Source: JACCSI01 sp963815285 (GTDB lineage: Bacteria; Acidobacteriota; Vicinamibacteria; Vicinamibacterales; UBA2999). Taken from it: 64,000 bases of DNA. Where the stretch lies: positions 1 to 64,000 of the forward strand of contig CAWFGB010000013.1 of the NCBI GenBank assembly GCA_963815285.1. Direction: 5' to 3'. Positions within the stretch are counted from its first letter, which is position 1, and each line of letters starts with the position of its first letter. Below, piece after piece: positions 39,700 to 47,700 of this stretch. The position numbers and the translations under genes are program-made. A model generated the notes under the pieces. It saw only the letters and a list, made by a program, of their open reading frames with translations, was not told the origin of the DNA and made no database searches.

Positions 39700-41367
39700 T
39701 CAGTCGTGCGTGTTGGTCAAGGCGTCACGCCGCGTGAAGCGCATATCCCACACACGATCTTGTACGACGCTCAGCTCGAGCGCCTTGCCGCCTCGGCGAA
39801 ACACGACCGTGCCGATCGAGCCTGTGAACGCGTCCTTGTAAGTTGCAGTCAGTTTGATTACCGTGTCGGGCCGCCGCTTGAGCACCAGCGTCCCGCCCTC
39901 GACCGATGCCACTAGCGTCGTCTCCGCGTCGTCACTGACGAAGGTCCCAGCCAGTTCGGCGAGTTCGGCAGCCGTCGGCGACACTGTCGACACGCGCTCG
40001 AGCGTCTCGACAGAGCCGTACTGATCGATGAGCTTTGCTGATCCATCGGCGCCCACTTCCCACGTCCCGCCGCTCTGATTGACGAAACGGGTCCCAGAGG
40101 AGGACACATACGACGCACGATCGACGCGCACGCCGTCGGCCGTTGGCGTGACGGTAATCGCTTCCCCCGTCACCGTGTTACGGAACATGCCGGTTGCGGT
40201 CTGTGCTTCAGCTGTAGTCATCTGGTGCGTGGCCGTGACCTGCGTGGTGGGCTTCGCCCGACCGGCGAGATACAACTCGGCCACAGCGTTCGTGTATTCG
40301 GTAGCGTTCCCGGTGCTGACGTTGCACAGCACGGCGACTGACAGCTGTTGGTCGGGAAAACGCGTGAGGTGAGCCCGATAGCCGGCCGTGGATCCGCTGT
40401 GCGATACCTCGCGGAGCCCATGGCGCGTGCCAACCATCAATCCGAGCGCGTAACCGTGTGGCCGGCCGTCGTTGAAGCGGCCCGCCGTTTCCTGCTCGCG
40501 GACGAAGTCGGCGTCGCCGATGACATGTGACGCGAAGTTGTGATTCCACGTCAGCAGATCGCCCACCGTGGTGAGCAAACCGCCATTGCCGTGCACGTTC
40601 TCAAATGGCATGAGCGTCCGATAGGTCCCGCCCTCGTCGGAATACGCGATGGCCCGGTCCTTGACGATGCGTCGGTGGTCGTCGCGCCATGAGGTGCGCG
40701 TCATCCCGAGCGGGCCGAAAATACGCTGCTGAGAAAACTCGGCAAAGGGTATACCGCTGACCCGCGAGACGAGGATCGCGGCGAGGTTGTAGCCGCTGTT
40801 GCTGTATGAGTAGCGGGTGCCGGAGGGAAAATTGAGCGCGCGCTGACGGCTGATGATGTCGAGCACGTGCGCGTGGGTATAGGCTCGCGTCGTCCGCGGC
40901 CAGCCGCCGATGCCGGCCACGCTGCCCCAGTCGCGAAGGCCGCTGCTGTGATTGAGCATGTGGCGAATCGTCAGCGGCGCCCCGTAGTCGGGCAGTTCGG
41001 GAATGTATTTCTTCACCGAATCGTCCAGCGACAGCTTGCCCTCTCGCGCCAGCAGCAGAAGAGCGGCCGCCGTGAACTGCTTCGAGAGAGATCCCGACTC
41101 AAAGATCGTGTCCGGCCGGTTTGAAACGTTGTGCTCCAGGTCAGCCATGCCGTACGCTCTGGCCACGGTCACCTTGCCGGCGACGCTCACGCCGACCGCG
41201 CAGCCGGGTGTCGTGTCGGTCCATTGCGCGAACACCTTGTCCACGGTTGGTGCCGCCACGACCGCGAGTTGGCCGTACACCGAAGCGGCGCTTGAGGCAA
41301 GGGCAACGGCGAGCGCTGCCGCCAGGCCGCGCTGTCGCCACGTAGGTAGCAGCGATCTCATCAACAT
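39700..41367 (-). CDS. Exported serine hydrolase, class C beta-lactamase fold (2)
   Basis: A 555-residue protein with a signal peptide (residues about 1-33, cleavage near VYGQ). The SxxK motif is SLSK (93-96) and YSN is at 188-190; HSGSTAGYRAHL near residue 345 is the third motif. After the catalytic domain, residues about 400-555 form a lipocalin-like beta domain often seen at the C-terminus of these hydrolases. It differs clearly from the serine hydrolase at 36865, so the pair is not a recent duplication. The start overlaps the SnoaL gene stop by seven bases and has GAGGGGGG just before it. Confidence 0.9.
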   Translation of the reverse strand: MLMRSLLPTWRQRGLAAALAVALASSAASVYGQLAVVAAPTVDKVFAQWTDTTPGCAVGVSVAGKVTVARAYGMADLEHNVSNRPDTIFESGSLSKQFTAAALLLLAREGKLSLDDSVKKYIPELPDYGAPLTIRHMLNHSSGLRDWGSVAGIGGWPRTTRAYTHAHVLDIISRQRALNFPSGTRYSYSNSGYNLAAILVSRVSGIPFAEFSQQRIFGPLGMTRTSWRDDHRRIVKDRAIAYSDEGGTYRTLMPFENVHGNGGLLTTVGDLLTWNHNFASHVIGDADFVREQETAGRFNDGRPHGYALGLMVGTRHGLREVSHSGSTAGYRAHLTRFPDQQLSVAVLCNVSTGNATEYTNAVAELYLAGRAKPTTQVTATHQMTTAEAQTATGMFRNTVTGEAITVTPTADGVRVDRASYVSSSGTRFVNQSGGTWEVGADGSAKLIDQYGSVETLERVSTVSPTAAELAELAGTFVSDDAETTLVASVEGGTLVLKRRPDTVIKLTATYKDAFTGSIGTVVFRRGGKALELSVVQDRVWDMRFTRRDALTNTHD

Positions 41368-41846
41368 CCCCCCTCGGTCTCACCGTCGGCCGATTCTCCG
41401 GCCTGCGACAACGAGCCGGCGATGCGTGTAATCCGCCAGATCCGGTCGCGGCGCTCGTAGATCCACAAATACATTCCTTCATCGCGCTCGACCGGGCCAC
41501 CCGACTTCGGCGTCAGCAGCTGCAGGAGCGTGCCGCGCTCGTAGGCGAGATCGCCGCTGACCTTCAACTCGATCACGGAATACGTGGCGTGCTTGTCGAA
41601 CTCCGCATGGACGTCGCCAAGGACGTGGCCCATGAAGGTGCGCACCGCGTCCTTGCCGTCGATGACTCCGCAGTAGGGATGCAGGACGACGATGTCGGCG
41701 GCCATGAGCCGCGTCATCGCATCGGCATCGCCGGCGTTGTCCGCGGCGAGGAACGCGTCGCGAACCAGGGTGATAGCGCGGTGATCGTCATGCGGGCCGG
41801 ACACCGTCGCCTGGCTCGCTTCCGCTGGTTCAGATGTCATCGTCAT
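41361..41846 (-). CDS. SnoaL/NTF2-like protein
   Basis: A 161-residue cone-fold protein from ATG 41846, which overlaps the VOC gene stop by four bases (ATGA). It shows AITLVRDAFLAADNAGDADAMTRLMAADIVVLHPYCGVIDGK followed by VIELKVSGDLAYERGTLLQLL and YLWIYERRDRIWRITRIAG, the usual DUF4440/SnoaL-like layout. Such proteins bind small hydrophobic molecules and some are cyclases or isomerases. No catalytic residues can be assigned. A role on the same small molecule as its operon partners is inferred. Confidence 0.85.
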   Translation of the reverse strand: MTMTSEPAEASQATVSGPHDDHRAITLVRDAFLAADNAGDADAMTRLMAADIVVLHPYCGVIDGKDAVRTFMGHVLGDVHAEFDKHATYSVIELKVSGDLAYERGTLLQLLTPKSGGPVERDEGMYLWIYERRDRIWRITRIAGSLSQAGESADGETEGGC

Positions 41847-42247
41847 TCCTCCGGCAGCCCGCAGCTGACGCGAAACGTGTGCCCATCCGGATGGCGCAAA
41901 TGGCACTCGCGGACGTTCCATTCCATGGTCATCGGCGGCAGCGTTACGGTGACGCCCTGCTGGATCGCGAGCTCGTGCGCCGCGTCAACGTCCGCCAGCG
42001 TGCTGACCCACCACGTCATCCAGGTACCGCCGGTGTCGTCGTCCCAGACGTGGCGCGGCATCGGCCCCCCGCGCGAGCCCTGACCGTCGACGCACAGAAA
42101 GATCTCAGATTTCTCGTTGCGCACGCAGCCGAAGCCGCCCGAGTCACCCCAGGCCCAGTGCTTCTTCCATCCGAGCTTGGCGAACCACGCGAAGCTCTCA
42201 TCGAGATTGGACACATTGAGAATCGGCGTCAGTCCCTGAACATTCAT
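41843..42247 (-). CDS. VOC/glyoxalase-family protein
   Basis: A 134-residue vicinal oxygen chelate protein with two beta-alpha-beta-beta-beta modules: LTPILNVSNLDESFAWFAKLGW at the start and VDAAHELAIQQGVTV ... VRECHLRHPDGHTFRVSC at the end. Such proteins include bleomycin-binding proteins, glyoxalases and dioxygenases. AAGGAG lies before ATG 42247. It is the first gene of the seven-gene operon. Confidence 0.88.
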   Translation of the reverse strand: MNVQGLTPILNVSNLDESFAWFAKLGWKKHWAWGDSGGFGCVRNEKSEIFLCVDGQGSRGGPMPRHVWDDDTGGTWMTWWVSTLADVDAAHELAIQQGVTVTLPPMTMEWNVRECHLRHPDGHTFRVSCGLPEE

Positions 42248-42279
42248 CGCGGTCTCCTTCGCGAGATGGCGCAGCCGCG

Positions 42280-42485
42280 AAATGGGGCAGCCCCATTTTC
42301 GGCGACGTGGCAGCGGTGGCTGAGAGTACGCTGAAACTGCCGGGCCGGGCCATCGGCGAAGACTGGGGCAACGTGGTGGTTCTCACACCTTGCCGTGACC
42401 ACGCGATTTCTGCCACCCCCTAACGCGATTTCTCCCCACTCTTTCCACTCCCCGCCACTTCTCCGAAAAAGGGCCTGCCCCATTT
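42280..42485. repeat. Palindromes AAATGGGGC/GCCCCATTT between operons
   Basis: AAATGGGGCAGCCCCATTT (42280-42298) is a perfect 9-1-9 palindrome. A related but imperfect copy AAAAAGGGCCTGCCCCATTT lies at 42466-42485. In between, CGCGATTTCT occurs twice. The region is the 285-base gap between the VOC and APC permease genes and may be a degraded mobile or REP-like element. Confidence 0.5.
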
Positions 42486-42532
42486 CTGCGCCGCGGACCT
42501 TCGGGCCGGAGGCGGCTGGATCGTCGACGCAA

Positions 42533-43876
42533 TTACGGGGAGGATCGACCAGTAGAGGCTTCTGACACCACACGCGGCACGCTGGAGGATAACCAAATCC
42601 AATACACCGGCAATCCCACCAGCACCATCGCCAGCCCGATCGAGGCATTCCAGAAGTTCGTACGGATCTCGTTCAAGGCGATCGCAAAGGAAAACACCGC
42701 AAACAATATCGGAATCAGCGGGACGCCCGGCATGCGCCATTTCGGAGCGTAACCCACACGCCGGCGGAGCAAGACGACCCCGACCGCTAGCAGGCCAAAG
42801 AAGATCCACTCCGTGTAGATGACCCGCGAGACGAGCTCGCGGTAGGTTCCCGTCCACACCAGCACCGCTGCCCAAATGCCCTGCAATGCGATCGCCCGGC
42901 CCGGCGTCCTGAACCTGGGATCGACCGCCGCCGCGGCCTTGAACAGCAAGCCGTCCTGCGCCATCGAATAGTAAACACGCGGACCCGCGAGGATCACGCC
43001 GTTGAGCGCCCCGAACGCCGAAAACATCACCAAAGCAGAGACGAAGCTGCCACCCCAGGGCCCAACGAGCGACTCGAAGGTGTCGGCGGCGACGCGCGTC
43101 GAGGCGATCACGCGATCGATCGGCAGCACCGACAGGTAGACGAAGTTCAAGCCGACGTAACACGCCGTGACGATTAGCGTGCCGAGCACCAGCGCCCGCG
43201 GGATGGTGCGCTCCGGACTTTTCGTCTCTTCCGCAGTGTAGGTGACCATGTGCCAGCCGCCAAACGCGAACAGGCCGGCGCTGACGGCCAGCAGAAAATC
43301 GCCGCCGCCGTACTCGCCCGCGGCCAAGCTCGTGCTCGGCGAAGCGGCATCCGCCGGATCGAGAATCGCCCCGGCGACAATGATCGCCGCCACCGCCAGC
43401 ACCTTCACCACCGTGAACGCCATCTGGACGCGGCTGCCGAACTTGACGCCGAAGTAGTTGATCAAGGACAGCACGAGAATGGCGCCAACCGCGACCAGCC
43501 GCAGCGCCATGTCGCCCATCGGGATGAAGTAGGCCGCGTAGCGCGCAAAGACTGTAGCAATCGCCGCGGCGATGCCGGTGTGCATGCTCCAGAACATCGC
43601 CCAGCCCCAGAGAAATCCAAGCGCCGGGGAGTAGATCTCACGCAGGAACACGTACACGCCACCCGTACGCGGCAAGGCGGACGACAGCTCGGCGCAGACC
43701 AGCGCGCCCGCCATCGTCAGCAGCCCGGCCATGACCCACGCCAGCGTGACGCCCATCAGCGACGGCACACGGGCCGTAATCTCCGAGGACTGCACGAAGA
43801 CCGACGCGCCGATGATGATGCCGACGACGATGGCAGTGGCGTGAGGGAGGCCGATGGCGCGCGTGAGCTGGGCCAT
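42533..43876 (-). CDS. APC-family amino acid permease
   Basis: A 447-residue inner membrane transporter with about twelve helices. The start GLPHATAIVVGIIIGASVFVQSSEI is the conserved first helix of the amino acid-polyamine-organocation superfamily with its GxxIG loop; GGVYVFLREIYSPALGFLWGW follows near residues 72-92. It is closest to LAT-type exchangers. It lies downstream of the aminotransferase/HD cluster on the same strand but is separated by a long hairpin repeat, so it may or may not be co-transcribed. An amino acid substrate shared with the aminotransferases is inferred. Confidence 0.9.
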   Translation of the reverse strand: MAQLTRAIGLPHATAIVVGIIIGASVFVQSSEITARVPSLMGVTLAWVMAGLLTMAGALVCAELSSALPRTGGVYVFLREIYSPALGFLWGWAMFWSMHTGIAAAIATVFARYAAYFIPMGDMALRLVAVGAILVLSLINYFGVKFGSRVQMAFTVVKVLAVAAIIVAGAILDPADAASPSTSLAAGEYGGGDFLLAVSAGLFAFGGWHMVTYTAEETKSPERTIPRALVLGTLIVTACYVGLNFVYLSVLPIDRVIASTRVAADTFESLVGPWGGSFVSALVMFSAFGALNGVILAGPRVYYSMAQDGLLFKAAAAVDPRFRTPGRAIALQGIWAAVLVWTGTYRELVSRVIYTEWIFFGLLAVGVVLLRRRVGYAPKWRMPGVPLIPILFAVFSFAIALNEIRTNFWNASIGLAMVLVGLPVYWIWLSSSVPRVVSEASTGRSSP

Positions 43877-43887
43877 TACGTGGGGAT

Positions 43888-44010
43888 GATTACGCAGATT
43901 GTGGGTATCCGCAGATTGCGCAGATTACGCCGATTCGTTCCTTTCTATCCCAGAAAAAACTGAATCTGCGTAATCCGCGTAACCTGCGGATACCTACAAT
44001 CTGCGTAATC
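43888..44010. repeat. Long inverted repeat of ATTACGCAGATT type
   Basis: Two 49-base arms (43888-43936 and 43962-44010) are reverse complements with five mismatches, around a 25-base loop. The arms contain repeated ATTACGCAGATT-like units. The element lies between the HD-domain gene and the APC permease and could fold in RNA of either strand. Confidence 0.85.
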
Positions 44011-44029
44011 GATCCTAATCTGCCGAAAT

Positions 44030-44845
44030 CTACAGCGGGTTGTCGGGGAACATCATGGTCCGCCACATGTGCGCGGTCGGACTGTTGTCGTATCCGAGAC
44101 CTTCCTTCGGCTGCTTGAAGTGCCGTCCGATGATGTCGATGAAGGGATCGAGCGACACCTGCACGCCCGGTTCGAAAGCATAGAGATCGTTGACCGTGAC
44201 GAGCCGCGCCTCCATGTACCACTTGTGCTTCTTGGCGTACTGGTACGCGGCCTTGATGTACTGCGGCGGCACGTAGTCCTTGCCGTAGATGCGGACGTAG
44301 AGATCGGGGTACTCGTAACCGGCGGCCGGGTCGGGGTAGAACCGCAGCGCCTGGTGATACTGAATGGCCCACGCTATCTTCTCGTCTACATAGGGCCGAA
44401 TCATCTGCGCGCCCCACCAACCATGATCGACCTTGATGAGATTCTGGACGACATCGTGCAGCAGGCACGCCAGGATGGTTTGCTCGCTCATGCCGGTCTT
44501 GAGCGCCCGGGTGGCGCTTTGCAGCACATGATTGGCCGGCGCCCAACGCAGGTTGAAGAAGTCCACCAATGTCGGCTTGTCCGGCATCGGTGCAAGTTCC
44601 GGCATCTTACGGTTGTCGGCCGGACCAGACGGCACGAACAGCGACCCGGTGCCGCGCCGGGACGTGGCCTCCGGCGGCGCCGCCACCACCTGGTCGATGT
44701 GATCGTGCGGAGTGAATCCGAGCGATTCGTCGAGCAGATCGCTCATGTAGTGCTCGAGCGCTTCGGCTTTGGCCTCCGACGACATCGCTTCGATCACCGC
44801 CGTACCACCGAGTGTCGCTATGAACGCTCTCCGATCGATCTCCAT
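44030..44845 (-). CDS. Tat-tagged HD-domain protein, possible diiron oxygenase
   Basis: A 271-residue protein from ATG 44845, chosen because GGAGG lies just before it. The N-terminus EIDRRAFIATLGGTAV (residues 2-17) is a twin-arginine-type signal. An HD-fold core follows: H106 in NHVLQSAT, H130-D131 in LACLLHDVV, D140-H141, H164 in IQYHQAL and D220 in TVNDLYAF. This His-HD-His-His-Asp order, with 24 residues between the first His and the HD pair, resembles the mixed-valent diiron oxygenases PhnZ and MIOX more than phosphohydrolases. That is inference from spacing recalled from the family. It is the third gene after two Tat-tagged aminotransferases. Confidence 0.85.
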   Translation of the reverse strand: MEIDRRAFIATLGGTAVIEAMSSEAKAEALEHYMSDLLDESLGFTPHDHIDQVVAAPPEATSRRGTGSLFVPSGPADNRKMPELAPMPDKPTLVDFFNLRWAPANHVLQSATRALKTGMSEQTILACLLHDVVQNLIKVDHGWWGAQMIRPYVDEKIAWAIQYHQALRFYPDPAAGYEYPDLYVRIYGKDYVPPQYIKAAYQYAKKHKWYMEARLVTVNDLYAFEPGVQVSLDPFIDIIGRHFKQPKEGLGYDNSPTAHMWRTMMFPDNPL

Positions 44846-44864
44846 TAGGTCCTCCAAAGCAAGA

Positions 44865-44945
44865 GGCGGGTAGGGCTGGTGCGGCCGGTCAGGCTGGTTG
44901 GGGTTAACCCGACCTGCCCAACCCGCCCTACCTGCCCTACCCGCC
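44865..44945. repeat. 81-bp G/C-skewed palindrome centred on GGGTTAACCC
   Basis: GGCGGGTAGGGC (44865-44876) mirrors GCCCTACCCGCC (44934-44945) around GGGTTAACCC (44901-44910). The minus strand has at least four GGG runs with short loops, so it could form a G-quadruplex. It lies in the 125-base gap between the aminotransferase and HD genes. Confidence 0.7.
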
Positions 44946-44970
44946 CATGAGCAAAGCGAGTTGACCGGCC

Positions 44971-46134
44971 TTACGCAGCCTGCGCCGGCTGCGCCAGCGC
45001 CTGCTCGAACACCTTCACGGCCCTCTGCATGTCCGCCATCGTGCTGATGGAGATGCGACAGTGCGACTTCTCGTACGGCGGGAAGTCGCGGCCGACCAGG
45101 ATGCCCTGCTTGGCGCACAATTCGCGGAAGCCGCGCGTCGGACGCTTGAGGTCCACGAACAGGAAGTTGGTCTGCGAATCGGTGGGCGTGTAACCGCGAT
45201 CGGCGAACCACTTGGCCGTGAACGCGCGCGCCTCGGTATTGCGCTTGCTCTCAGCCTTGATGACGTCCTCGGGCTGCTGAATCGCGGCCCGCGCCGCGCT
45301 CAGGCCGAGCACGTTGACCGCGCCGTCGCCGTCCCACGCCCGCAACTTCTCAATGGAGTCACGGTGCCCGATCGCATAGCCGATACGCAGTCCAGCCATG
45401 CCGTATGCCTTCGAGAACGTGCGAGCGACGACGACGCGCGGGTCGTTGATCGCGAGCGGAATCATCGTCTCGTAGCCAGGCATCGTCGCGTATTCGAAGT
45501 ACGCCTCGTCGACCAGCGTAGTGGTCGTCGGCGAGCTCTTGGCGAGCGCGCTGATGAAGTCGCGTGTGGTCTTGCCGTCAACCGCGGTTGCGACCGGGTT
45601 GTTCGGGTTGCAGAAAAACACCATACCGCCGCCCTTGGACGCATCGAGTAGGGCCGCAACGTCCATCTTCAGTTCGGGTGGGGGCGTCAGCTTCACGGTG
45701 CGCACGGGATAGCCCATGAGCGCCGCGTAGCCGGCACATTCCTCATACGCAGGAATGGGCGCCACGAGCGGCGCGGTTTTTGAGCAGAACACGTGCGTCG
45801 TCGAGCGCAGGATCTGGGTCGATCCAGATCCGAGCAGCACGTTCTCCGGGCGGATGCCGTGCTTCTTGGCTATGAGCTCGGTGACTTCCGCGGTGGTGGC
45901 GAACTGGTAGCGGCCGAGTTCGCCGAAGCCGGCGCGCACGGCGTCGAGCACCGCGCGGCCGGGACCGAGCGGGTTCTCGTTGCTCGCCAGAATCATCGGC
46001 GTCGTGCCCTGGGCGCTGAGCCGGGCTTCAAAGCCGAGGTCGAACAACCCCGCTTCACGGCCGCGGCCGGCGACCCACATTCCAGCGGCGCCTGCGCCGA
46101 CCGTTTGAACGAATCTACGTCGCGACAGCGACAT
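44971..46134 (-). CDS. Tat-tagged PLP aminotransferase, HisC-like (1)
   Basis: A 387-residue fold-type I aminotransferase of the histidinol-phosphate type. SRRRFVQTVGAGAAG (residues 4-18) is a good twin-arginine signal. SNENPLGPG (51-59) is the substrate-carboxylate loop, CNPNNP (175-180) and D209 hold PLP, SK (241-242) gives the Schiff-base lysine, and the C-terminal Arg is in HCRIS. ATG 46134 has a strong AGGAGG before it. It lies 44 bases after a paralogue with the same domain order. Cytoplasmic HisC proteins lack such a signal, so a periplasmic transaminase or lyase is likely. The amino acid substrate is unknown. Confidence 0.9.
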   Translation of the reverse strand: MSLSRRRFVQTVGAGAAGMWVAGRGREAGLFDLGFEARLSAQGTTPMILASNENPLGPGRAVLDAVRAGFGELGRYQFATTAEVTELIAKKHGIRPENVLLGSGSTQILRSTTHVFCSKTAPLVAPIPAYEECAGYAALMGYPVRTVKLTPPPELKMDVAALLDASKGGGMVFFCNPNNPVATAVDGKTTRDFISALAKSSPTTTTLVDEAYFEYATMPGYETMIPLAINDPRVVVARTFSKAYGMAGLRIGYAIGHRDSIEKLRAWDGDGAVNVLGLSAARAAIQQPEDVIKAESKRNTEARAFTAKWFADRGYTPTDSQTNFLFVDLKRPTRGFRELCAKQGILVGRDFPPYEKSHCRISISTMADMQRAVKVFEQALAQPAQAA

Positions 46135-46178
46135 GGTTGAATCCTCCTTCACCTTCTGGCTAAACCTTCTGGTCCTGA

Positions 46179-47369
46179 TCACTGCCCGGCCTGGTTCGTG
46201 TTGGTCTGCGAACCGAGCACCTTCTTGAACACGCCCACCGCGCGATCCATCTCGGCTTGCGTGCCAAGAGAGATGCGGCAGTGCGTCTTCTCGTAGGGCG
46301 GGAAGTCGCGTCCCACCATCACGCCGGCCTCCCGGCAGGCATTGCGGAACGCTTCAGCTGGACGGTTGATGTTGACGAAGATGAAGTTGGTCTGCGAGTC
46401 GGTCGCCTTGAACCCCATCTGCTCGAAGGCCTTGACGGTAAAGCTGCGCACCGAGGTGTTGCGCGCTTTCTCCTGATCGACGTGCGCCTGGTTGCTGAGC
46501 GCCGTCACGGCCGCGGCAATACCCGGCAGGTTGACCGCATAAGGCATGCGGAATTCGCCGAGACGCTTCATCACTTCGGCATCGCCGATGCCGAAGCCGA
46601 CACGCAGCCCGGCCATGCCGTAGGCCTTTGAGAAGGTCCGCGACACAAACACCTTGGGAGTGCTCTTGGCGATGTCCATCGCCGAGCGATAAGACGGATC
46701 GGTGACGTATTCGTGATACGCCTCGTCGATGAGAATCACCGTGTCGGGCGAAGCCGCCCGGACGCGCTTGACGAAGTCGGCCACGACGTTGGCGCTGTGG
46801 ACCGTCGCTGTCGGGTTGTTGGGGTTGCAGAAGAAGACCAGCCCGGCACCCTTCGACGCTTCGACGAGCTTGTCGATGTCGATCTTGAGGTTCGCATCGA
46901 GCGGGACGGCGCGCACTTCCGTGCCGATCTTCCGCGCCGTATCGCGCGGGTTCTCGAACGTCGGCCAGGCAGTCGCCAATGGCTTGGTCGGGGACGTGAA
47001 CGCACGGACCGCGTTGCTGAGAATTTCACCCGAGCCGGGGCCGAGCACGATCTGGTTGTTGGCCACGCCGTGCTTGCTGGCGATGGCCTTGACCAACACG
47101 GGCTCCTGTTCACGTGCGTTGAACGGGTAGCGGCCGGCTTCGGGGAACTTGCCGACGATGACGTCGACCACGTGCTGCCCGGGGCCGAGAGGGTTCTCGT
47201 TACTGGCAATTCGAATGATGTTCGCGTTGGACGCGCCGCGTGGAGCCTGCGCAAATTCCAACACTGAACCTTCGGCTATGGCTGCTTCGCGGCCTCTGGC
47301 GGCAATCCACTCCCCCTGGAGCGGGCTGGCGCCAAACCGCTGGAACAGCCGCCGACGGGACAGCGACAT
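46179..47369 (-). CDS. Tat-tagged PLP aminotransferase, HisC-like (2)
   Basis: A 396-residue paralogue of the gene at 44971. SNENPLGPG, CNPNNP, DEAYHEY, SRTFSKAYGMAGLRVG (PLP lysine) and the final DFPPYEKTHCRIS are all conserved. The N-terminus SRRRLFQRFGAS has the twin arginines but a poor hydrophobic core. Both paralogues share W(I/V)A(A/G)RGREA at residues 20-29 after the signal. AGGAGG lies before ATG 47369. It is the first gene of the aminotransferase/HD operon. Two different paralogues kept side by side suggest two steps or two substrates. Confidence 0.9.
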   Translation of the reverse strand: MSLSRRRLFQRFGASPLQGEWIAARGREAAIAEGSVLEFAQAPRGASNANIIRIASNENPLGPGQHVVDVIVGKFPEAGRYPFNAREQEPVLVKAIASKHGVANNQIVLGPGSGEILSNAVRAFTSPTKPLATAWPTFENPRDTARKIGTEVRAVPLDANLKIDIDKLVEASKGAGLVFFCNPNNPTATVHSANVVADFVKRVRAASPDTVILIDEAYHEYVTDPSYRSAMDIAKSTPKVFVSRTFSKAYGMAGLRVGFGIGDAEVMKRLGEFRMPYAVNLPGIAAAVTALSNQAHVDQEKARNTSVRSFTVKAFEQMGFKATDSQTNFIFVNINRPAEAFRNACREAGVMVGRDFPPYEKTHCRISLGTQAEMDRAVGVFKKVLGSQTNTNQAGQ

Positions 47370-47440
47370 GGGATCCTCCTGACTACGTTGTACGGGCCCG
47401 CTGCAGCGACACCCCTACCCTGGATTGAAAATTTAGACGA

Positions 47441-47505
47441 ACGCGCCAATTTTACACGCGATGGATTCAATCAGGAAAACAAATCCCTTGCCCGACGCGC
47501 CAATT
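47441..47505. promoter_or_regulatory. Direct repeats ACGCGCCAATT, possible operator pair
   Basis: ACGCGCCAATT occurs at 47441-47451 and 47495-47505, exactly 54 bases apart (about five helical turns), in the upstream region of the aminotransferase operon. A dimeric regulator could bind both. No regulator is adjacent. Confidence 0.4.
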
Positions 47506-47700
47506 GTCTCGGGATGTCTCTGAGCCTCCATGATGAACTGATTTGTCGTGATGTGACTGACACGGCACCCAACCCGGGGAGGCCTCCGGACCTGGCGTGA
47601 TCAGCCACAACCGAGAGCTGCTCAGCTGGATACCCGTGGGCCCGTGGTCAGCAGCGCGCGCGCGAGCAGCACGTCGCTGTCGTCCCCCAAAAGAAAGATG

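Noticed and set aside
44846..45211. N-terminal extension of the HD protein
   Set aside because: It crosses the palindrome and the aminotransferase gene and reads as low-complexity sequence; GGAGG before ATG 44845 decides the start.
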